Shown one piece after another: positions 49,108-57,371 of a DNA stretch of 64,000 nucleotides. The DNA comes from Hydrogenophaga sp. A37. Its GTDB lineage: Bacteria; Pseudomonadota; Gammaproteobacteria; Burkholderiales; Burkholderiaceae_C. The translations under genes and the position numbers were made by a program. The stretch is from NCBI RefSeq assembly GCF_002001205.1, contig NZ_MUNZ01000119.1, positions 17,167-81,166 of the forward strand, written 5' to 3'. The notes under the pieces were generated by a model, which was given only the letters and a program-made list of their open reading frames with translations, was not told the origin of the DNA and searched no databases. The first letter of the stretch is position 1, and every line of letters begins with the position of its first letter.

Positions 49108-49661
49108 GCGGTTTCTCCAAGGTCTGCGAGGGTGGTGTATTGGCCATCCGAGTACAGCAGCGGTGCTTCGTTGCGGGGGCTCAGCAGCACCGCCTTGATC
49201 TCGCCGATCATGGCGGCGTGGCTGTGGGCCACCATCATTTCGTCAACCACGCAGTCGAACACGGCCAACGCGTCCAGCAGCACCGGCGCACCGGTGGCCA
49301 GCGTGCCCCAGCGGCCGGGCTCGAAGCGCTGCGACTGGGAAGTGGGCGCGCCGCCGAACTGCTGCGCCAGGTCGAGGTGGCGGTAGGCCAGCAGGTTCAC
49401 GCTCATGCGCCGGCTTTCCGCGATGGCGCGGAAGGTCGAGCCCTTGAGGTTGACGCAGGCCAGCAGCCGCGCTGGCTCGGCCGAGAAGGAGGTGACGGCG
49501 GTGGCGGTCAGGCCGGCCAGGGTCTGGCCGTCGTGGGTGGCCACCAGAGTCACGGCACCGGTCAGGCGGCGCATGGCCAGGCGGAAGTCCGACAGCGGCA
49601 GGCTGGCGCTGTGGCGCAGGGCCTGCAAGGGGGGCAGGGTGCCCAGTTCGGCTGCGGTCAT
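49104..49661 (-). CDS. Flavin reductase (StyB-like) of a two-component monooxygenase
   Basis: A 185-residue flavin reductase domain protein (FRAMRRLTGAVTLVATHDG-type start, LAGLTATAVTSFSAEPARLL, SVNLLAYRHLDLAQQFGG, HSHAAMIGEI). Such reductases use NAD(P)H to supply reduced FAD to a separate oxygenase, here the StyA-like protein 72 bases upstream. GGAGG eight bases before ATG 49661 decides the start. The 3' end overlaps the hydrolase start (ATGA). Confidence 0.88.
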   Translation of the reverse strand: MTAAELGTLPPLQALRHSASLPLSDFRLAMRRLTGAVTLVATHDGQTLAGLTATAVTSFSAEPARLLACVNLKGSTFRAIAESRRMSVNLLAYRHLDLAQQFGGAPTSQSQRFEPGRWGTLATGAPVLLDALAVFDCVVDEMMVAHSHAAMIGEIKAVLLSPRNEAPLLYSDGQYTTLADLGETA

Positions 49662-49708
49662 TGGACTACCCTCCGTGCTGCGCACTGCGGGGCTGAGCCC
49701 CTTCGGAA

Positions 49709-49740
49709 CGGCGGGGGGTTGACACAGGGTGTCTCATGCC
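49709..49740 (-). repeat. Stop-codon-overlapping repeat, copy 2
   Basis: On the minus strand it reads GGCATGAGACACCCTGTGTC followed by AACCCCCCGCCGTT, nearly the same as the copy at 24356. Its TGA is the stop of the StyA-like gene, and the GACAC/GTGTC hairpin follows the stop. Confidence 0.65.
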
Positions 49741-50966
49741 GGCACCGCTTCCAGGTAGGCGTCGACCTTGTCCGGCGTCATGAAGAAGTTCACGAAGTCG
49801 GTCGGGTTGTTGAAGCCGTTGGCGATGCGCCGGGCCACCCGGGGTTCGCCACAGGCCGCGCCCAGCACCTTGAGCACGTGGGGTGGCGGCGGCGACAGCA
49901 AGGCGTTGGTCCAGTCGGTGGCGAAGTGGCCGTAACTTGCCCAAAAATCCTCGAAGGTCTGCTGCATGAAGGTGGCGTCAAAGGGCTGGTCGCCTTGCGC
50001 CACGATGGCCCGTTCCACCGCGTTAGCGAACTTGGCCGCGTTGTTGGAGCCCTGCCCGGTGATGGGGTCGTTGAGCATCACCGCGTCGGCCATGCCCATC
50101 ACCACCCGGCCGCTGGGCAACTGGCCCACCGGCTGGCGCACCGTGGGGGCGAAGCGCCCGGCGAGGATGCCGTTGGCATCGGTCAGCTCCACCTGGGTGC
50201 AGCGGGCCGCTTCCCAGGGCAGGAACTTGGCCAGTATTTCTTTAGACCGGGCCAGGTGCTGGGCCGGCGTCGCCACGTCGCCCCAGCAGTCCATGGGGCC
50301 ACCGGGCACGCCCTCGAACACCATGATCTCGCAGGGGCCGCTGACCGTCAGCGCGGGGAACACGAAGTACTCGCCCACACCGGGGATGAGGTTGAAGTTG
50401 ACGGCCGAGAACTCGGGGCGGGGCGCCATGCCGTGCACATAGGTCAGTGCCAGGGCGCGCTGTGGCTTGTCGTAGGGGCTGCGGCTGGCGTCGCGCTGGA
50501 ACATCTGGGCGATGGCGCCCTTGCCGGCGGCCACGATCACGAGGTCGTGGCTCTGCGTCCAGCGCTCCAGGTCGTCCATGCCGGCTTCGTGCATCAGCAG
50601 TTCGCCGCCCAGGCGGCCGAACTCGGCCATCCAGCCGGGCACCTTCACGCGCTGGTCGACCGACTGCGCCTTGTGGTCCAGCCGGTGGCTCCAGCTCATG
50701 GCTTTTTCGCCGGGCAGCTCGGGGTGGGGCACGGTGAACGAGATGCCTTCGACCGGCGGGCATTCGGCTTCCCAGAAGTTGAGCCCGCGGTCGCGTTCGA
50801 GCTGCAGGCTGTCGTGGAACATGCACTGGCTGGACAGCACCTTGCCGGTGCGCAGGTCCTCGGGTGTGCGGTTGCTGGTGATGCTGACGCGGTAGCCGCG
50901 CTGGAGCAGGCTGATGCCCAGTTGCAGCCCGGCCTGGCCGGCGCCGACGATCATGATTTTGCGCAT
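49734..50966 (-). CDS. StyA-like FAD-dependent monooxygenase (styrene/indole type)
   Basis: A 410-residue group E flavoprotein monooxygenase. The N-terminal FAD fold has IVGAGQAGLQLG (Gly8, Gly10, Gly13), and the StyA hallmarks SNRTPEDLRTGKVLSSQCMF and NDPITGQGSNNAAK are clear. Such enzymes use reduced FAD from a separate reductase to epoxidise styrene or indole. With the flavin reductase, an SDR and an AraC-type regulator, the cluster resembles iif-type indole oxidation operons. ATG 50966 has AGGAGA upstream; the frame extends further without similarity. Confidence 0.9.
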   Translation of the reverse strand: MRKIMIVGAGQAGLQLGISLLQRGYRVSITSNRTPEDLRTGKVLSSQCMFHDSLQLERDRGLNFWEAECPPVEGISFTVPHPELPGEKAMSWSHRLDHKAQSVDQRVKVPGWMAEFGRLGGELLMHEAGMDDLERWTQSHDLVIVAAGKGAIAQMFQRDASRSPYDKPQRALALTYVHGMAPRPEFSAVNFNLIPGVGEYFVFPALTVSGPCEIMVFEGVPGGPMDCWGDVATPAQHLARSKEILAKFLPWEAARCTQVELTDANGILAGRFAPTVRQPVGQLPSGRVVMGMADAVMLNDPITGQGSNNAAKFANAVERAIVAQGDQPFDATFMQQTFEDFWASYGHFATDWTNALLSPPPPHVLKVLGAACGEPRVARRIANGFNNPTDFVNFFMTPDKVDAYLEAVPA

Positions 50967-51068
50967 GGTGTTGTCTCCTGGTGGTGTGGGGGAAAGCGGG
51001 GTTGGTTGGAGCAACTTTGCCCTGCGGGCTGCGGTGCGAGCTTGCTTGGGAGCGGCCCGGCGCGGCGC

Positions 51069-51872
51069 TCAGGCCATCAGCTTGGGGATGGCCGGTTCGT
51101 GCGATTCCGGCCCCATGGCCGAATAACCACCGTCGACAGCGTAGTCGGCGCCGGTGACGAAGCTGGCGTGGTCCGAGCACAGGAACAGCGCCACCTGGGC
51201 CACCTCGTCGGGGTCGCCGACGCGCTTGAGCAGGTGGAAGGGGGCGGCCACGCGATCGGTCTTGGCGCGGTCGCCCTGGGTCAGCTGGTTCATGATGGCC
51301 GACCATGTCCAGCCGGGCGACACGCTGTTGACCCGGATGTGGTCGGGTGCCAGGTCCATGGCCATGTTGCGCGTCAGCTGCACCAGTGCGGCCTTGCTGA
51401 CCGGGTAGAGCCAGCGCCCCGTCTGGGCCACGCCGGAGGAGATGCTGGTGAAGTTCACCACCGAGCCGCCCCCGGCCCGCTGCATGTGCGGGTGCACCGC
51501 CTTGAGCATCATCACCGCGCTGACCACATTCACGTCCAGGGCCTTGTGCCAGTCGGCGCGGCCCGATTGCAGCCCGTCGTCCAGGTAAGAGCAGGCCAGG
51601 TTGACGAGGAAGTCGACGCTGCCGAAACGCGCGGCGGTCTCGTCCACGCAGGCACACACCTGGGCGTCGTCGGTGATGTCGGTGGCGCGGAACCACACGC
51701 CGTCTCCGCAACCATCGGCCACCGCCTGGCCGCCAGCGGCGTCGATGTCGGCGAGCGTGACGCGAACCCCCTGGGCGTGCAAGGCCCGCACCACGGCAGC
51801 ACCAATGAGCGTGGCGCCGCCGGTGACGATGGCGGTTTTGCCGGACAGTCCGAGAAAAGTGGCTTGAGGCAT
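51069..51872 (-). CDS. Short-chain dehydrogenase/reductase of the monooxygenase operon
   Basis: A 267-residue classical-type SDR with TGGATLIG (17-24), a Ser in NFTSISSG and the Tyr-x3-Lys pair in YPVSKAAL. The usual NNAG stretch reads NLACSY, a noticeable change. It probably oxidises a diol or alcohol formed by the StyA-like enzyme (in iif clusters an SDR oxidises indole dihydrodiol). AGGAGACCCC supports ATG 51872; the open frame runs far upstream through the promoter region. It is the first gene of the four-gene operon. Confidence 0.9.
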   Translation of the reverse strand: MPQATFLGLSGKTAIVTGGATLIGAAVVRALHAQGVRVTLADIDAAGGQAVADGCGDGVWFRATDITDDAQVCACVDETAARFGSVDFLVNLACSYLDDGLQSGRADWHKALDVNVVSAVMMLKAVHPHMQRAGGGSVVNFTSISSGVAQTGRWLYPVSKAALVQLTRNMAMDLAPDHIRVNSVSPGWTWSAIMNQLTQGDRAKTDRVAAPFHLLKRVGDPDEVAQVALFLCSDHASFVTGADYAVDGGYSAMGPESHEPAIPKLMA

Positions 51873-52011
51873 GGGGTCTCCTGGGCTTGAAACAAACGCC
51901 GCATGGGGCGGTGAGGCCACTGTAGAAACCGGCGGACCCCGGTGGCATCCCGATTGCGCAGCCACTGTCCCGAAAGCGAGAAATTGCAGGGAGTGCCCTT
52001 TCATGGCGCGT

Positions 52012-52034
52012 CGCCACGGGAAAATCCCGTGGCG
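52012..52034. promoter_or_regulatory. Perfect inverted repeat upstream of the AraC-type gene
   Basis: CGCCACGGGA (52012-52021) and TCCCGTGGCG (52025-52034) form a perfect 10-bp inverted repeat around AAA, 32 bases before the regulator ATG, in the 193-base divergent region. It may be an operator or a leader hairpin. Confidence 0.45.
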
Positions 52035-52065
52035 CGCTGGTGCGTGTTTTGCTAGCGTCAGCGCC

Positions 52066-53097
52066 ATGTTGTCGCCCTACCGTTACCCCTTGGCCAGCCA
52101 TGCGCTGTTTCACACGCGGGATGTGGACCAGGCGCGCGAGGCGGTGGCACGCGTGTTCTGCCCCCACATGCTCAACCCCTGCGGATCGGCCGTGGTGCTT
52201 GACGCGCGCCACCACAGCGCGCCGGTGTGTCAAGACGTGAGCCTCAACTACGTGCAGTACGGCCCGGCGGTGGACATCGAACCCGGACACCTGCGCAGCT
52301 TCTACCTGCTGCAAATCCCGTTGCGAGGCAGCGCCGAGGTGAACTGCGGCGGGCAACGGGTCACGGCCCGACCGGGCGTGGCCTCGTTGCCGTCCCCGAG
52401 CGAATACCTGAAGATGCGCTGGGCCGATGACAGCCCCCACCTGATCCTGCGCATGTCGATGGGTGCCGTGGTGCGGCAGGTGGAGCAGCTGTCACAGACG
52501 GCCGTGCACCGGCCGCTGGTGTTCGGGTTGGGCCTGGCCATGGACACGCCTGCGCTGGCCCCCCTGGCCGGTTTCGTGCGCTACCTGGCCGAAACCCTGG
52601 AGGTGGACGCCGGGTTTTCCGGCTCCGCCCTGGCCCAGCAGGCCGAGGCCTACCTGCTCAACACCTTGCTGATGCAGGCGCCCCACAACTACAGCGAGGC
52701 TTTGTGTGGCGACACCCGGCGCCCGCTGCTGCCGCGCGCCGTGCGGCGGGCGCAGGACTTCATGCAGGCCAACGTGACATGCCCATTGACGCTGGCCGAC
52801 CTCTGCGGGCACCTCCACGTGAGCGCGCGCAGCCTGCAGCAGGCCTTCGTCGCCCACACCGGCGAGTCGCCCATGGTGTACTGGCGCAACCTGCGGCTGG
52901 ACAAGGTGCGTGAGTTGCTGCGCCGGGCCGCTGGTCAGGCGTCGAGCGATGTCTCGGTGACGCAGGTGGCCGCCGAGCATGGCTTCTTGCACATGGGCCA
53001 CTTCGCAGCCCAGTACCAGCGCCGTTTCGGCGAGCGACCGGTGGACACCCTGAAGAGGCCGCGTGCTGTCATGCAGGGGTCAAGTCCACGCGCCTGA
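52066..53097 (+). CDS. AraC family transcriptional regulator
   Basis: A 343-residue regulator. The N-terminal about 220 residues match the AraC-binding-like sensor domain (VSLNYVQYGPAVDIEPG; FYLLQIPLRGSAEVNCGG), and the C-terminal double helix-turn-helix spans about 245-330 (LTLADLCGHLHVSARSLQQA; VTQVAAEHGFLHMGHFAAQY). This architecture is used by activators of aromatic and alkane pathways. It is divergent from the SDR-monooxygenase operon and is probably its activator. ATG 52066 is chosen as the family start. Confidence 0.9.
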   Translation: MLSPYRYPLASHALFHTRDVDQAREAVARVFCPHMLNPCGSAVVLDARHHSAPVCQDVSLNYVQYGPAVDIEPGHLRSFYLLQIPLRGSAEVNCGGQRVTARPGVASLPSPSEYLKMRWADDSPHLILRMSMGAVVRQVEQLSQTAVHRPLVFGLGLAMDTPALAPLAGFVRYLAETLEVDAGFSGSALAQQAEAYLLNTLLMQAPHNYSEALCGDTRRPLLPRAVRRAQDFMQANVTCPLTLADLCGHLHVSARSLQQAFVAHTGESPMVYWRNLRLDKVRELLRRAAGQASSDVSVTQVAAEHGFLHMGHFAAQYQRRFGERPVDTLKRPRAVMQGSSPRA

Positions 53098-53134
53098 GCG
53101 CATTACAGTTGGCGCTCCCTGATCGAGGAGCCCC

Positions 53135-54958
53135 ATGAATTTGCGACCCACCATCGATTTCCTGCTGCACGACTGGCTGGGCGCCGAATCGCTCAACCAG
53201 CGTGAACGTTTCGCTGACCACTCGCGCGAAACCTTCGACGCGGTGCTCGACACCTGCGAGCGCATCGCGCGAGAGAAATACGCGCCCTTCAACCGCCTGG
53301 TGGACACGCAGGAGCCGCACTTCGACGGTGAGCGCGTCATCCTGCCGCAGGCCACGCACGACGCGCAGAAGGCCTACGCTGAGAGCGGCATGCTGAGCGC
53401 CGCGCAGGACTATGACAAGGGCGGCATGCAGCTGCCCTACACGGTGGAGGCCGCGGCCAACGCCTTTTTTGCCATGGCCTCGGTGAGCATCGGCAGCGGC
53501 ATGCTCACCACGGGCAACGCCAACCTGTTGATGAAGCACGGCACCGCGGCGCAGCAGCGCGTGTTTGCGCTCAACGAGTTCAATGGCCGATTCTCAGGAA
53601 CCATGTGCCTGAGCGAACCGCAGGCCGGCTCGTCGTTGAGCGACGTGGTCACGCGCGCCGTGCCGGACGGTGACGGCTTCGAGGCCGACCCACTCGGCCC
53701 GCGCTACCGCTTGCGCGGCAACAAGATGTGGATCTCGGCCGGCGAACACGAGCTGACCGAGAACATCATCCACCTGGTGCTGGCCAAGATCCCCGACGAA
53801 CACGGCAAGCTCATCGCCGGCGTCAAAGGCATTTCGCTCTTCATCGTGCCCAAGAAACTGGTGGATACCGAAGGCCAGCTGACCGGTGAGCGCAACGACG
53901 TGGCGCTGGCCGGTTTAAACCACAAATGCGGCTGGCGCGGCACCACCAACACGCTGCTGAACTTCGGCGAAGGCAAGTACCCGGTGCGCGGTGAAGCCGG
54001 CGCGGTGGGCTACCTGGTCGGCCAGCCTGGCCGGGGCCTGCAGTGCATGTTCCACATGATGAACGAGGCCCGCATCGGCGTCGGCATGGCGGCCACCATG
54101 CTGGGCATGGCGGGTTACCACGCGAGTCTTGACTATGCGAAGAACCGGCCCCAGGGCCGGCCCGTGGCGGCTGGCGGGAAGGATGCCGCAGCGCCCCAGG
54201 TGCGCATCATCGAACACGCCGACGTGAAGCGCATGTTGCTGGCCCAGAAGAGCTACTGCGAAGGTGCGCTGGCGCTGGAGCTGTATTGCGCCCGCCTGGT
54301 GGACGAGCAACACACCGGCGGCACGCAAGCTGCCGACGATGCGCGCTTGCTGCTCGAAGTGCTGACGCCCATCGCCAAGAGCTGGCCCAGCGAGTGGTGC
54401 CTCGAAGCCAACTCGCTGGCGATCCAGGTGCACGGCGGTTACGGCTACACGCGCGACTTTCCGGTGGAGCAGTACTGGCGCGACAACCGCCTCAACATGA
54501 TCCACGAAGGCACACACGGCATCCAGGGCATGGACCTGCTGGGCCGCAAGGTGCTGATGGAAAACGGCAAGGGCCTGCAGCTGCTGGCCGGCCGCATCAA
54601 CGCCACCATCGAGCGCGGAATCCAGGTGCCCGAACTGGCGGCGCACGCCAACGCCCTGGGCCAGGCGCTCGCACAAGTGGGCGCGGCCACGAAAGCCGCC
54701 TGGGCGACCGCCAACCCGACCGAGGCGCTGGCCAACGCCGTGCCTTACCTGCAGGCCTTTGGCCACACCGTGCTGGCCTGGATCTGGCTCGACGTGGCGC
54801 TGACCGCGCGGCACTCCAGCGAGAGCAACGCACGCACCGGGCGCCTGGCCGCCGCGCGTTTCTTTTTCCACTACGAGTTGCCCAAGATCGGCGCCTGGTT
54901 GCAGGTGGTTCGCGACCGCGACCTGACCTGTTCCGAGCTGCCCGAAGCCGCTTTTTGA
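53135..54958 (+). CDS. Acyl-CoA dehydrogenase, long form with C-terminal domain (DmdC-like)
   Basis: A 607-residue FAD enzyme with the usual N-terminal, beta and C-terminal helical dehydrogenase domains followed by an extra acetyl-CoA-dehydrogenase-type C-terminal domain (about 470-600). Key stretches are SGTMCLSEPQAGSSLSD, the long GRFSG/KMWISAGEHELT region, EARIGVGMAATMLGMAGY, and the catalytic-base region QYWRDNRLNMIHEGTHGIQ. This architecture includes 3-methylmercaptopropionyl-CoA dehydrogenase (DmdC), and the ligase at 32.8 kb has a matching DmdB-like relative. Substrate remains uncertain. Confidence 0.9.
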   Translation: MNLRPTIDFLLHDWLGAESLNQRERFADHSRETFDAVLDTCERIAREKYAPFNRLVDTQEPHFDGERVILPQATHDAQKAYAESGMLSAAQDYDKGGMQLPYTVEAAANAFFAMASVSIGSGMLTTGNANLLMKHGTAAQQRVFALNEFNGRFSGTMCLSEPQAGSSLSDVVTRAVPDGDGFEADPLGPRYRLRGNKMWISAGEHELTENIIHLVLAKIPDEHGKLIAGVKGISLFIVPKKLVDTEGQLTGERNDVALAGLNHKCGWRGTTNTLLNFGEGKYPVRGEAGAVGYLVGQPGRGLQCMFHMMNEARIGVGMAATMLGMAGYHASLDYAKNRPQGRPVAAGGKDAAAPQVRIIEHADVKRMLLAQKSYCEGALALELYCARLVDEQHTGGTQAADDARLLLEVLTPIAKSWPSEWCLEANSLAIQVHGGYGYTRDFPVEQYWRDNRLNMIHEGTHGIQGMDLLGRKVLMENGKGLQLLAGRINATIERGIQVPELAAHANALGQALAQVGAATKAAWATANPTEALANAVPYLQAFGHTVLAWIWLDVALTARHSSESNARTGRLAAARFFFHYELPKIGAWLQVVRDRDLTCSELPEAAF

Positions 54959-54992
54959 TGCCCTCCATTTCCAACATCCCAGGAGACAACAC

Positions 54993-55784
54993 ATGACCCG
55001 AACCGTCACCCAACTCTTCGACCTTAAAGGCAAGACCGCCCTCATCACCGGTGGCTCGCGTGGCCTGGGCCTGCAAATGGCCTATGCCCTCGGCGAGGCC
55101 GGTGCCCGCGTGGTGATCAGCTCGCGCAAGGCCGGTGACCTGGAAGAGGCCACGGCCGAGCTGCAGGCCGCCAACATCGACGCGCGCTGGATAGCCGCCG
55201 ACTGCTCGCTCGAAGAAGACATCCGCCGCCTCACAAGCGAAACCCTGCAGCGTGTGGGTGAGGTGGACATCCTGATCAACAACGCCGGCGCCGCCTGGGG
55301 CGCGCCGGCCGAAGACCACCCGCTCGAAGCCTGGGACAAGGTGATGAACCTCAACGTGCGCAGCTACTTTTTGCTGAGCCAGCTGATCGCCAAGGCCAGC
55401 ATGATCCCGCGCCGCAGCGGCAGCATCATCAACACCGCCAGCATCGCCGGCCTGGGCGGCAACCCCTCAGGCATGAAGACCATTGCCTACAACACCTCCA
55501 AGGGCGCGGTCATCAACTTCACCCGTGCGCTGGCCGCCGAGTGGGGCGAACATGGCATTCGCGTCAACGCCATCTGCCCGGGCTTTTTCCCGAGCAAGAT
55601 GACGCAGGGCACCTTGAAGGCCATGGGCGAAGAGAAGCTGGCTTCACACGCTCCCTTGCGCCGTCTGGGCGACGACGAAGACCTGAAGGGTCTGACCGTG
55701 CTTTATGCGTCGGATGCTGGGAAACACATCACGGGGCAGTGGCTGGCGGTCGATGGTGGCGTCTCAGTTATTACGGGTGGTTGA
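54993..55784 (+). CDS. Short-chain dehydrogenase/reductase
   Basis: A 263-residue classical SDR: TGGSRGLGLQMA cofactor motif, NNAG at the expected place (ILINNAGAAWG), Ser in NTASIAG, Tyr-x3-Lys in YNTSKGAV, and CPGFFPSKMT. The N-terminal ITGGSRG suggests NADP(H). AGGAG precedes the ATG. It is followed without a gap by a thioesterase GTG start, so the two are coupled. It likely handles a 3-hydroxyacyl-CoA-like intermediate. Confidence 0.9.
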   Translation: MTRTVTQLFDLKGKTALITGGSRGLGLQMAYALGEAGARVVISSRKAGDLEEATAELQAANIDARWIAADCSLEEDIRRLTSETLQRVGEVDILINNAGAAWGAPAEDHPLEAWDKVMNLNVRSYFLLSQLIAKASMIPRRSGSIINTASIAGLGGNPSGMKTIAYNTSKGAVINFTRALAAEWGEHGIRVNAICPGFFPSKMTQGTLKAMGEEKLASHAPLRRLGDDEDLKGLTVLYASDAGKHITGQWLAVDGGVSVITGG

Positions 55785-56210
55785 GTGAAATTTGAAGTCC
55801 ACATCCCATTCGTTGAACTGCTCGGCTTCGAACTGCAGACGTTCGAAGGCGGCGAGGCGGAGATCGCTTTTGCGCCGAAGCCCGAGCATGAAAATTCCTT
55901 CAACGTGGTGCACGGCGGCGCCAGCATGACGCTGCTCGATGTGGTGATGGCACACGCCGCGCGCTCGGTGGAACCGACCATGGGCTGCGTCACCATCGAG
56001 ATGAAAACCAGCTTCATGCGCGCGGCCAAGGGGCCGCTGCTGGCCAAGGGCAGGCTGCTGCACCGCACCGCCACCATGGCCTTCACCGAAGGCAGCATCT
56101 TTGACGCGGCGGGCAAGCTTTGCGCCCACGCCACGGGCACCTTCAAATTCGTTCCGCGCCTGCCGGTCGGCAAGTCCACTAACGCGCTCAACACCCTCAA
56201 GACCGACTGA
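55785..56210 (+). CDS. PaaI-type hotdog-fold thioesterase
   Basis: A 141-residue hotdog thioesterase (HENSFNVVHGGASMTLLDVV, with VTIEMKTSFMRAAKGPLLAK). The GTG start immediately follows the stop of the SDR gene. It probably releases CoA from acyl-CoA intermediates of the neighbouring dehydrogenases. Confidence 0.88.
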   Translation: MKFEVHIPFVELLGFELQTFEGGEAEIAFAPKPEHENSFNVVHGGASMTLLDVVMAHAARSVEPTMGCVTIEMKTSFMRAAKGPLLAKGRLLHRTATMAFTEGSIFDAAGKLCAHATGTFKFVPRLPVGKSTNALNTLKTD

Positions 56211-56243
56211 ATTTTTCGGTCACCACCCACCCAGGAGACAACC

Positions 56244-57257
56244 ATGCCCAGCAACCAACAGATCGTGCTCGACAACCGCCCGCAAGGCGAAGCAAGCGTC
56301 GACAACTTCAAGCTTGTGACCACCGAAACCCCGCCGCTGCAAGACGGCCAGGTGCTGGTGCGCCACCATTACCTGAGCCTGGACCCGTACATGCGCGGCC
56401 GCATGAACGACAGCAAGAGCTACGCCGCGTCGCAGCCGCTGGGCGAGGTCATGATCGGCGGCACGGTGGGCGAGATCGTGGAATCGAAGCACCCCAAGTT
56501 CCAACCCGGCGACCAGGTGGTCGGCATGGGCGGCTGGCAGGAATACAGCGTGGTCGACGCCGCGCAGCCCGGCGCGCTGCGCAAGCTGGACACCACGCAC
56601 GTGCCGCTGTCCTACTACCTGGGCGCGGTCGGAATGCCGGGCGTGACCGCCTGGTACGGGCTGGTCAAGATCATCAACCCCAAGGCCGGTGACACGGTGG
56701 TCATCAGCGCCGCCACCGGCGCGGTGGGCAGCGCCTACGGCGCCCTGGCCAAGGCGCGCGGTTGCCGCGCGGTTGGCATTGCGGGCGGGCCGGAGAAGTG
56801 CGAGTACGCCGTCAAGGAGCTGGGCTTTGACGCCTGCATCGACTACAAGCTGCACAAAGACATGTACTCGCTGGCCAAGGCGCTGAAAGAGGCATGCCCG
56901 AACGGTATTGACGGCTACTTCGAGAACGTGGGCGGCATGATTCTGGACGCCGTGCTGCTGCGCATGAACGCCTTCGGCCGCATCGCGGTCTGCGGGATGA
57001 TCGCCGGCTACGACGGCCAGCCACTGCCGTTGGCCAACCCGGCGCTGATCCTGGTGAACCGCCTGAAGGTCGAGGGCTTCATCGTGAGCGAACACATGGA
57101 GGTCTGGCCCGAGGCGCTGACCGAGCTGGGCACCTTGGTGGCCACCGGTAAGCTGCGTCCTCGCGAGACCGTGGCGCAAGGGCTGGCGTCTGCGCCAGAG
57201 GCTTTCATGGGTCTGCTCAAGGGCAAGAATTTCGGGAAGCAACTCGTGAGGCTGTAA
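56244..57257 (+). CDS. NADP-dependent medium-chain oxidoreductase (CurA/leukotriene B4 dehydrogenase type)
   Basis: A 337-residue zinc-free MDR enzyme that reduces enone double bonds with NADPH. It has LSLDPYMRGRM, GMPGVTAWYGLVKI, the nucleotide loop SAATGAVGSAYGALAKARG, and FENVGGMILDAVL. AGGAGA precedes the ATG. A GC-rich hairpin repeat starts at its stop codon. Confidence 0.92.
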   Translation: MPSNQQIVLDNRPQGEASVDNFKLVTTETPPLQDGQVLVRHHYLSLDPYMRGRMNDSKSYAASQPLGEVMIGGTVGEIVESKHPKFQPGDQVVGMGGWQEYSVVDAAQPGALRKLDTTHVPLSYYLGAVGMPGVTAWYGLVKIINPKAGDTVVISAATGAVGSAYGALAKARGCRAVGIAGGPEKCEYAVKELGFDACIDYKLHKDMYSLAKALKEACPNGIDGYFENVGGMILDAVLLRMNAFGRIAVCGMIAGYDGQPLPLANPALILVNRLKVEGFIVSEHMEVWPEALTELGTLVATGKLRPRETVAQGLASAPEAFMGLLKGKNFGKQLVRL

Positions 57258-57340
57258 CCCCCCCGCGCCGCCTGCGGCGTCACCCCCCGAGGGGGCGCCA
57301 CTGGCGGCCCGGCGGAGCCGGTTCCGCGGTGGCCTGGGTT
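57258..57340 (+). repeat. GC-rich intergenic multi-hairpin repeat, copy 4
   Basis: Begins at the base after the oxidoreductase stop with the CCCCCCCGCGCCGCCTGCGG core, then CCCCCCGAGGGGG and GGCCCGGCGGAGCCGGTTCC. It is the most similar to the copy at 37.2 kb. Confidence 0.85.
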
Positions 57341-57371
57341 GAAGTCATCGCTTCTTGTTTGAGGAGTTGTC

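Noticed and set aside
49089..51890. Very long open frame (over 900 codons) on the plus strand
   Set aside because: It is antisense to the flavin reductase, StyA-like and SDR genes, has no recognisable domain and a biased Gly/His/Arg composition. It is a shadow caused by high GC content.
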